The notes under the pieces were generated by a model that saw only the letters and a program-made list of their open reading frames with translations, made no database searches and was not told where the DNA came from. 29,079 nucleotides of DNA from Oscillospiraceae bacterium (GTDB taxonomy: Bacteria; Bacillota; Clostridia; Saccharofermentanales; Fastidiosipilaceae). How positions within the stretch are numbered: the first letter of the stretch is position 1; each line of letters begins with the position of its first letter. Location: assembly GCA_029983685.1 (NCBI GenBank), contig JASBZA010000017.1, positions 1-29,079 on the forward strand. The letters run 5' to 3'. The translations under genes were made by a program, and so were the position numbers. Shown here in pieces: positions 23,813 to 29,079 of the stretch.

Positions 23813-23841
23813 ATTGTAGCATAGGGAGAACCTTCTGAAAG
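23813..23841 (-). promoter_or_regulatory. Probable promoter of the glycine cleavage operon
   Basis: On the minus strand TACAAT (23813-23818) matches the -10 consensus at five of six positions. CTTTCA (23836-23841) lies 17 bases upstream as a weak -35. Transcription would start about 35 bases before the gcvT ATG. Confidence 0.5.
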
Positions 23842-23853
23842 CGTATAAAAGAA

Positions 23854-24459
23854 TTACAGAAGGAATTTAAAAATCAGGTCGGCTCGATCGGGGATTTTAT
23901 AGAATTTAAAGTAGCGGTTTTCCATAGGGATCCAGCGTTCACGGAACTCTTGAGCCTTTTTGGACCCGTTTCTGGCCAAAATCCGCCGAGTTTGTGTCTC
24001 TGAATCCAATGTTAAGAAAAGCCCCAAGTCTTGATAATCTTTGAAATAGGGGTGGAGGCTGTAGGAGCCTTCCACAATAACGGGTTTAGACGGATTGAAG
24101 GATTTTTTGCCGACATAGTCAAAAGTAGTGCAGCTGAAAAGCCGATAAGTCGCCTCAGCGGTCGATTTTTGACTTCTGGCTTTTAATATAGGTTCAATAA
24201 CCTCGTCGTAAAAACGTTCGTAGTGTATATTGCCTCCGGGCTGAGCCAGCCTTTCTGCTGTTCTTAATTCTAAAGGCAAAAAGAAATCGTCCATAGAGAT
24301 TAAAGGCCAATCCAGAGCTTGAGCCAGCATGGTGCCCAGGGTGGTCTTGCCCGAGCCGGCGGGTCCGTCTATAAGGACGACAAAAGGCTCGATGTTGTCT
24401 TGCCAATCTTTTATAAAGGTCACGATTTCATCGAACTTGAGGGTGATAGGAGAGGACAT
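23854..24459 (-). CDS. Uridine-kinase-like P-loop NTPase
   Basis: This 201-residue cytoplasmic protein has Walker A DGPAGSGKTT at residues 31-40 and SMDDFFLP near residue 55, followed by a basic/aromatic region (NIHYERFYDEVIEPIL). VIVEGSYSLHPYF near residue 128 is the phosphate-acceptor strand seen in uridine kinases and phosphoribulokinases. The lid-like segment RRILARNG and the C-terminal YFKFYKIPDRADLIF also fit. The real substrate could be a nucleoside or another small alcohol. It is a single gene, upstream of but on the same strand as gcvT, with an AAAGG ribosome site 13 bases before the ATG. Confidence 0.75.
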   Translation of the reverse strand: MSSPITLKFDEIVTFIKDWQDNIEPFVVLIDGPAGSGKTTLGTMLAQALDWPLISMDDFFLPLELRTAERLAQPGGNIHYERFYDEVIEPILKARSQKSTAEATYRLFSCTTFDYVGKKSFNPSKPVIVEGSYSLHPYFKDYQDLGLFLTLDSETQTRRILARNGSKKAQEFRERWIPMENRYFKFYKIPDRADLIFKFLL

Positions 24460-24483
24460 AAGTTTGTTCTTGCCTTTCTAAAT

Positions 24484-24512
24484 ACCGGACAGATGTCCGG
24501 TTTGTGTTTTTT
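24484..24512 (+). promoter_or_regulatory. 18-bp palindrome with T-rich flank between divergent genes
   Basis: ACCGGACA at 24484-24491 and TGTCCGGT at 24494-24501 are perfect inverted repeats with GA between them, followed on the plus strand by TTGTGTTTTTT. It looks like a terminator in the plus direction, but no plus-strand gene lies upstream for 6 kb. It could instead be an operator or stop antisense transcription. It lies 25-42 bases before the ATG of the kinase-like gene. Confidence 0.45.
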
Positions 24513-24597
24513 AATGTAGCATTTTTAAGAAACAAGATATAGCGAATATGTTAATATCGGTTTTAAGAAACCATCCGGAAAGGAAAATCTCCGTCTT

Positions 24598-25509
24598 ATG
24601 CCCAGTCTTTATGCGCATTATCTTTTTGGCCAAGATGCTCTAGGACAATTAGATCCGGAGGCCAGAGCCATAGCCCAGGCGCATGCCAATCTTTATGCTT
24701 TAGGTCTGCAAGGACCGGATATATTCTTTTATGGATCTATACTAGGTCCTAAATCGATTGGGCTTTTTGGGCATAATTTGCATTATAGAAGTTTAAACGG
24801 AATATTAGAAGAGATTACGACTGATCTGGGTGCTCAATCCGGCCGAATTTGGGGCGCTTTACCCTATCCGGAAGTTGCCTACCTTATGGGCTTTATAGGT
24901 CATTTTGTCTTAGATAGTTTGTGCCACCCTTATATTTTTAAAGTTCAGAGAAATATGGTCAATCACTTTGCCCTTGAAGCCGATTGGGACCAGTTTCTTT
25001 TGGGACAGAAGACCGAAACGCCTTGGAAAATCTCTATGGCTCCTTTTGTAGAAACTGAGAAAGAAGACCGCTTGATTTTGACTAATGTCTATCGTGCCTA
25101 TGAGAAGAAAATCAGCCCGAGAAAGGTTCGATACTCGGCCCGATCTATTTATAGGATTCATAAACATTTAGCTTTTCCCAATCGGCTTAAATATCGTTTT
25201 TTGGCCTGGATTATGGAGAGGATTAAAATTAACCCGGACTATCTCGCCATGTTCATCCTACCGCCGGAAAAAGGCGAAAGGATTCACTTGAATTGGCCGG
25301 AACGGCCAAAAGATTCTATTGAAATTTTGCAAGGTCTCTACCAAGACGCCTTAAGCTTGTATCCTAAGCTTATTTTTAATTTTAGAGACCGGTTGGAAAC
25401 AGGGGCACATTACATGGAGTTTGCGGATCGGAACTTTGAAGGCCATGAAAAAGCAAAGCATCTCCATAAGACTTCTACAGGAGTGACTAAAAAAGAAAGT
25501 GAGACTTGA
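24598..25509 (+). CDS. Zinc-dependent phospholipase C-domain protein
   Basis: This 303-residue protein opens MPSLYAHYLFGQDAL, a common start for this domain family. The family's metal-site pattern is visible in order: His7, the ANLYALGLQGPDIFFY block (Asp near residue 47), FGHNLHY near 66, GFIGHFVLDSLCHPYIF near 99-115, and NHFALEADWDQFLL near 122-135. The basic, Arg/Lys-rich C-terminal half has no signal peptide or membrane segment, so a cytoplasmic location is likely and secretion is not. AAGGAAAA lies 13 bases before the ATG, rather far. The gene is three bases from the next one. Confidence 0.78.
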   Translation: MPSLYAHYLFGQDALGQLDPEARAIAQAHANLYALGLQGPDIFFYGSILGPKSIGLFGHNLHYRSLNGILEEITTDLGAQSGRIWGALPYPEVAYLMGFIGHFVLDSLCHPYIFKVQRNMVNHFALEADWDQFLLGQKTETPWKISMAPFVETEKEDRLILTNVYRAYEKKISPRKVRYSARSIYRIHKHLAFPNRLKYRFLAWIMERIKINPDYLAMFILPPEKGERIHLNWPERPKDSIEILQGLYQDALSLYPKLIFNFRDRLETGAHYMEFADRNFEGHEKAKHLHKTSTGVTKKESET

Positions 25510-25512
25510 ACG

Positions 25513-26784
25513 ATGGAACGCACAAGAACCACGAAGCTGGAAAGAAGTTGGATAGCTTACGATATAGGTAACTCAGCCTTTACCTTGCTAATTACCACTT
25601 TGGTACCCCTCTATTTCAACGCACTAGCCAAAGACTCCGGCCTGGCTTCTCATGAATACTTAGCTTTTTGGGGTTATGGCCAGTCTGCCACGACTCTCAT
25701 TGTCGTTTTTTTAGGGCCTATCTTGGGTGCTTGGGCTGACGGATCGGGGAAGAAAAAACAAATCTTCTTAGGAAGTGTCATCATTGGCATTCTGATTATG
25801 GCGGCCTGGGCCTTACCTACGTCCTGGCTGACCTTTCTGATTTTCTTCGTTATGGCCAGAGTGGCCTACCAAGCCTCGCTTATTTTCTACGATGCCATGT
25901 TGGTGGACATTACCACAGAAGACCGGATGGATACCATTTCCAGTTACGGCTTTGCGCTGGGCTATATCGGCTCTTGCGTTCCCTTTATCCTCTCTTTATT
26001 GGCAATCTTACTGCGTGACAAAATCGGCATCAGCCTGAAACAAGCCATGATTATCGCCATTATCGTCAATGCGATCTGGTGGCTTATTTTTACTTTGCCT
26101 TTGGCCAAAGATTACCGGCAGCCTAGTTATATGTCGTCTTCTGATGTTAAAGTGACCAATGTCTTCTTAAAACTTTGGCAGACTTTAAAAATGGTAGCAA
26201 AAGACAAGAAAATCCTTCTCTTTCTCCTGGCCTTTTTCTTCTATATTGACGGCGTTTCGACCATCATTTCCATGTCTGTCTCCTACGGGGATTCTATCGG
26301 TTTGGGTGCGACGACCCTCCTTATAGCGCTTCTTGTCACCCAAATTGTGGCCTTCCCTTTCGCCATCCTCTTCGGTTATTTGGCCAAAAAAATCTCTAAT
26401 GCTGTTCTAATCAAAATTTGTATTGTCGGGTATTTTCTAATCACTTTATTCGCAGTACAGCTGGATAAGAACTGGGAGTTTTTCTTCTTGGCTATTTGTG
26501 TAGGCATCTTCCAGGGCGGTATACAGGCTCTGTCCAGGTCCTATTTTGCCCGTCTTATCCCCAAAGACCGATCCAGCGAATACTTTGCGCTTTATGATAT
26601 TTTTGCCAAAGGCGCCGCTTTTACCGGTACTACGGTTATGGGTGTGGTAAGCCAAGTGACCGGCCGCCAGCAGATGGGTATCCTGGCCATTGCTGTCTTC
26701 TTTATTTCCGGCTATATTCTCTTTCGCCTGTCGGTCAAAACCCCCCATAGCCCGCAAATACAGCCTGAAATCACAGTGGAATAG
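25513..26784 (+). CDS. UMF1-family MFS transporter (Atg22-like)
   Basis: This 423-residue membrane protein has about 12 hydrophobic helices. WIAYDIGNSAFTLLITTLVPLYF at residues 13-35 is the signature start of the UMF1/Atg22 group. GAWADGSGKKK near residue 76 is the MFS loop 2-3 motif, and AKGAAFTGTTVMGVVSQVTGRQQ near residue 360 is typical of the last helices. The natural substrate of bacterial members is not established; yeast Atg22 exports amino acids from the vacuole. The three-base gap after the phospholipase-like gene suggests one transcript. Confidence 0.85.
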   Translation: MERTRTTKLERSWIAYDIGNSAFTLLITTLVPLYFNALAKDSGLASHEYLAFWGYGQSATTLIVVFLGPILGAWADGSGKKKQIFLGSVIIGILIMAAWALPTSWLTFLIFFVMARVAYQASLIFYDAMLVDITTEDRMDTISSYGFALGYIGSCVPFILSLLAILLRDKIGISLKQAMIIAIIVNAIWWLIFTLPLAKDYRQPSYMSSSDVKVTNVFLKLWQTLKMVAKDKKILLFLLAFFFYIDGVSTIISMSVSYGDSIGLGATTLLIALLVTQIVAFPFAILFGYLAKKISNAVLIKICIVGYFLITLFAVQLDKNWEFFFLAICVGIFQGGIQALSRSYFARLIPKDRSSEYFALYDIFAKGAAFTGTTVMGVVSQVTGRQQMGILAIAVFFISGYILFRLSVKTPHSPQIQPEITVE

Positions 26785-26805
26785 CTCTAAGGAGAAAGCT
26801 AAGAA

Positions 26806-27369
26806 GTGGATTTATACTTAGCACGTTTATTCGGTATGGTCTGGCTCATCATAGCCACGGTCCTTTTATACATGTTGATTCGGTCCAAGACTTTTTCTAA
26901 GGTCCTGCTCTTTTTGTCGCTTTACTTTTTTGCCTCCGGAGCCATTGTTTTCGTGGGCGTCTACATCGGTAACAAGATTCTGGCAAATATTGGCGGAATC
27001 TTATCCTTGGCCTTCCTCAGCCTGGGTCTGGGGCTATATCAGCGTTATCAGATTAAAGCATTCAGCGAAACGATAAAGGCAGAATTTAAGACTTACCATA
27101 GCTACCCGATATATAAAGACCGCATCTCCTACAAGCCGGTTTTCGCATATACTTATCAGGGCCAAAACTATGAAGAAGAGACCCTGTCGGGTTACTCCGA
27201 AGAAGTAGGCGTTCGAAAGTTTAAAACAGCTGAGACCTACGAAGTCTATATTAATCCTTCCCAGCCAAAGCAAATTACCGAGCAAGTGCCGGAAAAAAAG
27301 AAGACCGGGCCCTTGTTGGTGTTGGGTCTGGTCCTCATATTGCTGTATGTGATTTTTACTTTTACTTAA
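26806..27369 (+). CDS. DUF3592-like membrane protein
   Basis: This 187-residue protein starts with GTG at 26806, chosen because AAGGAGAAAGC precedes it. Hydrophobic segments lie at about residues 6-26, 30-52, 56-76 and at the C-terminus (LLVLGLVLILLYVIFTF). Between them is a soluble region with YKPVFAYTYQGQNYEEETLSG and TYEVYINPSQPKQI, the strand pattern seen in DUF3592 proteins. No function is known. It is third in a run with the phospholipase-like and MFS genes, 21 bases after the latter. Confidence 0.65.
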   Translation: MDLYLARLFGMVWLIIATVLLYMLIRSKTFSKVLLFLSLYFFASGAIVFVGVYIGNKILANIGGILSLAFLSLGLGLYQRYQIKAFSETIKAEFKTYHSYPIYKDRISYKPVFAYTYQGQNYEEETLSGYSEEVGVRKFKTAETYEVYINPSQPKQITEQVPEKKKTGPLLVLGLVLILLYVIFTFT

Positions 27370-27400
27370 AAGTTTAATCTTCAGTTTTAGATATTCAGCC

Positions 27401-29017
27401 TCAGAGCTTGGCCAAAATATCTTGTATGGTCGAGGCTCTGGGGCCTTTTTCTTCAGAGGCCAAATCACCGGCCCGTCCGTGCCAGAAAGCTGCCAGAGCT
27501 CCTGCATCCAAGGGGCTGAAGCCCTGGGCCAAGAGGCCGGCTGCTAAACCTGCCAAAATATCGCCGCTACCGCCCTGGGCCAGGGCCGGACCGCCCGTGG
27601 GATTGATGTAGGCTTTGTCTTCTTTATAAGAAGCTGTAAGGCTGGAAGGTCCCTTAAGGATAAAGTCTGCTTGATATTTCCGGCATAGATAGGAGGCTTT
27701 TTCTATACGGGTAAAGGCTTGCCACTGCTGCTCGAATTTTTCGCAGTCAGAAGAAGAGGCCTCGCTTGCCAGGGCCAAGCGTTTGGCCTCGCCTTCGTGG
27801 GGCGTAAGAAGCGTTTGACCGCCTATGGCCTGGCGATGGAGCAAGGCTTCTTGTAAAGAAGTAGAAGCCGCTAAAACAGTCAGTGCATCTGCATCTAAGA
27901 CCAAGGGAAGGTTATGAAGTCCCAAAACATAGGAAAGAAGTTTTTCGGTTTTTTTGTCAAGGCCCAATCCGGGGCCAATCAGAAGGGCGGAGGCCTTGGG
28001 AAGGCGAGTTTCTAAAGCCCTCAGCCAGGCGGAAGAGTCATCCGGAGCGCTTTCTACTTGACCGAATATGACCCAAGGATGCCCAGAAAAAAGCTCGGGA
28101 TAAATGGCTTCGTGACAGACGGAATGGATGAGACCTACACCGGAATGAGAGGCTCCGGCTAAAGCCAGGTAAGCGGCACCGGCCATGCCCTTCTGGCCGG
28201 CTACGACGACCAGTTTTCCTTGTTGCCACTTATGACTTTGGGCGGAAAGACTGCCGAGTTTATCTTGCCATTCGTTAAAGTCCAAGCTGTAAAGGCCTCG
28301 GCCAAAAGGCTCTGTCCGGTCGGATACTTGATGTTCCTTATCCCGAGCCTCCCAAAAAGCGCTGACCGAAGAGGCGGGCAGGTCCAGGTCGGATATATGA
28401 ACTTTGCCGCAATAGTCTCTACCGGGAGAAGACATCATGCCGGCCTTGGGTGCGAAGAAGGTCACGGTTTCGTCGGCCCTGACCGTGTAAGGGGAGACAT
28501 AGCCTAAGTCTGTGCTGATCCCTGACGGCAGGTCGCAAGAGACGATATAAGCTCCGCCATCTTTGGCCTTTTGCATCTTTTCCATGGCCTCTCGCATTTC
28601 ATCGGACAAGGTCCTAGAGGGCTCAAAACCTGCGCCAAGGAGACCGTCTACGATAAGCGCCTCGCTGTCTTCAACATAGTCTGCCAAAAGGGCCGGTTTT
28701 ACACCCAATCCCAGAAGGGCTTGGCGCATGGTAAGGGTTGGATCTTTAAGGCCATCCCTGTTACGCTCGGATTCCCAGACTCTTAAGGTGTAGCCTTTGG
28801 CCAAAAGATGGCGACCTGCGGTATAGAGGTCACCGCCGTTCATGCCGGGTCCAATGAGTAAATCGACGGGGTGGTCTTTCTGAGAAAGGGCATCCGATTG
28901 GCCTATAATCCGGGCCAAGGATGCACCCGCCGACTCCATCAAAAGGAGGATGGGGACACCTCGCTCTATAAAATACCGGTCCAAAGCTTGCTGTTCTTTT
29001 CGTTTCAACAGACGCAT
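27401..29017 (-). CDS. nnr: Bifunctional NAD(P)H-hydrate epimerase / ADP-dependent dehydratase
   Basis: This metabolite-repair enzyme restores NADH and NADPH damaged by hydration. The 538 residues divide in two. The N-terminal epimerase domain (about 1-220) has LLMESAGASLARII, IGPGMNGGDLYTAGRHL and VDGLLGAGF. The C-terminal dehydratase (about 240-538) has LLIGPGLGLDKKTEKLL, LPLVLDADAL, LLTPHEGEAKRLA, FILKGPSSLTA and AQGGSGDILAGLAAGLL, the last holding the ADP-site Asp. GAGGAG lies just before the ATG. It converges with the DUF3592-like gene, 31 bases away, with no clear terminator in the gap. Confidence 0.94.
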   Translation of the reverse strand: MRLLKRKEQQALDRYFIERGVPILLLMESAGASLARIIGQSDALSQKDHPVDLLIGPGMNGGDLYTAGRHLLAKGYTLRVWESERNRDGLKDPTLTMRQALLGLGVKPALLADYVEDSEALIVDGLLGAGFEPSRTLSDEMREAMEKMQKAKDGGAYIVSCDLPSGISTDLGYVSPYTVRADETVTFFAPKAGMMSSPGRDYCGKVHISDLDLPASSVSAFWEARDKEHQVSDRTEPFGRGLYSLDFNEWQDKLGSLSAQSHKWQQGKLVVVAGQKGMAGAAYLALAGASHSGVGLIHSVCHEAIYPELFSGHPWVIFGQVESAPDDSSAWLRALETRLPKASALLIGPGLGLDKKTEKLLSYVLGLHNLPLVLDADALTVLAASTSLQEALLHRQAIGGQTLLTPHEGEAKRLALASEASSSDCEKFEQQWQAFTRIEKASYLCRKYQADFILKGPSSLTASYKEDKAYINPTGGPALAQGGSGDILAGLAAGLLAQGFSPLDAGALAAFWHGRAGDLASEEKGPRASTIQDILAKL

Positions 29018-29045
29018 AAGAAAACTCCTCGTATCATAGTTTTTG

Positions 29046-29074
29046 AACCTTGAAAACTGCTTATTTTCAAGGTT
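29046..29074. repeat. 11-bp inverted repeat at the right edge
   Basis: AACCTTGAAAA at 29046-29056 and TTTTCAAGGTT at 29064-29074 are perfect inverted repeats around a seven-base loop. Neither side has a T-tract. It lies 29 bases upstream of the nnr start and could be a leader structure or operator, or the end of an unseen neighbour. Confidence 0.45.
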
Positions 29075-29079
29075 GGGTT

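Noticed and set aside
23773..23853. Glycine riboswitch upstream of gcvT
   Set aside because: Only about 80 bases separate gcvT from the kinase-like gene and the promoter occupies part of them. No tandem aptamer-like stems are visible.

Overview
The window looks like chromosomal DNA of an anaerobic, amino-acid-fermenting Gram-positive bacterium (Bacillota; I cannot resolve the order). The evidence is strong AGGAGG-type ribosome sites, a split two-subunit glycine decarboxylase (gcvPA/gcvPB), a lipoprotein-type sugar ABC binding protein with its own ATPase, carboxynorspermidine-route spermidine genes, and a class II fumarase/aspartase pair. No rRNA, tRNA, CRISPR, phage gene or transposase was seen.

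Layout. (1) 1-2670: an AT-rich stretch with an ABC-2-type membrane protein on the minus strand, a gene-free region with palindromes, and a YefM/YoeB-type toxin-antitoxin pair on the plus strand. (2) 2675-5215 (-): the two-gene spermidine pathway (carboxynorspermidine dehydrogenase, then decarboxylase). (3) 5367-8146 (+): a channel-like protein with repeated membrane helices, a clear terminator, then dihydrolipoyl dehydrogenase. (4) 8160-12132 (-): aspA-fumC-malic enzyme, which together convert aspartate to pyruvate, ammonia, CO2 and reduced cofactor. (5) 12364-18294 (+): an AT-rich carbohydrate ABC importer operon. It opens with fragments of three unrelated genes (probable CutC start, M81-family tail, rhamnulokinase-like tail). 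It continues with binding protein, two permeases, a small HlyD-like anchored protein, an MsmK/MalK-type ATPase and a two-helix membrane protein. (6) 18416-23772 (-): the complete glycine cleavage operon gcvT-gcvH-gcvPA-gcvPB ending in lipoate-protein ligase. (7) 23854-24459 (-): a uridine-kinase-like P-loop protein. (8) 24598-27369 (+): zinc-dependent phospholipase C-like protein, UMF1-type MFS transporter and a DUF3592-like membrane protein. (9) 27401-29017 (-): the two-domain NAD(P)H-hydrate repair enzyme.

How the parts fit. Aspartate and glycine are both degraded here. The glycine cleavage system needs lipoylated GcvH (supplied by LplA) and an L protein (the lpd gene about 11 kb away). The sugar importer seems to have lost its catabolic genes while keeping an intact transporter. 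The most unusual items are that decayed operon head, the HlyD-like partner inside an importer operon, a UUCG-loop hairpin sitting between the ribosome site and start of gcvH, and a toxin-antitoxin promoter with paired GTAC palindromes spaced 12 bp apart.
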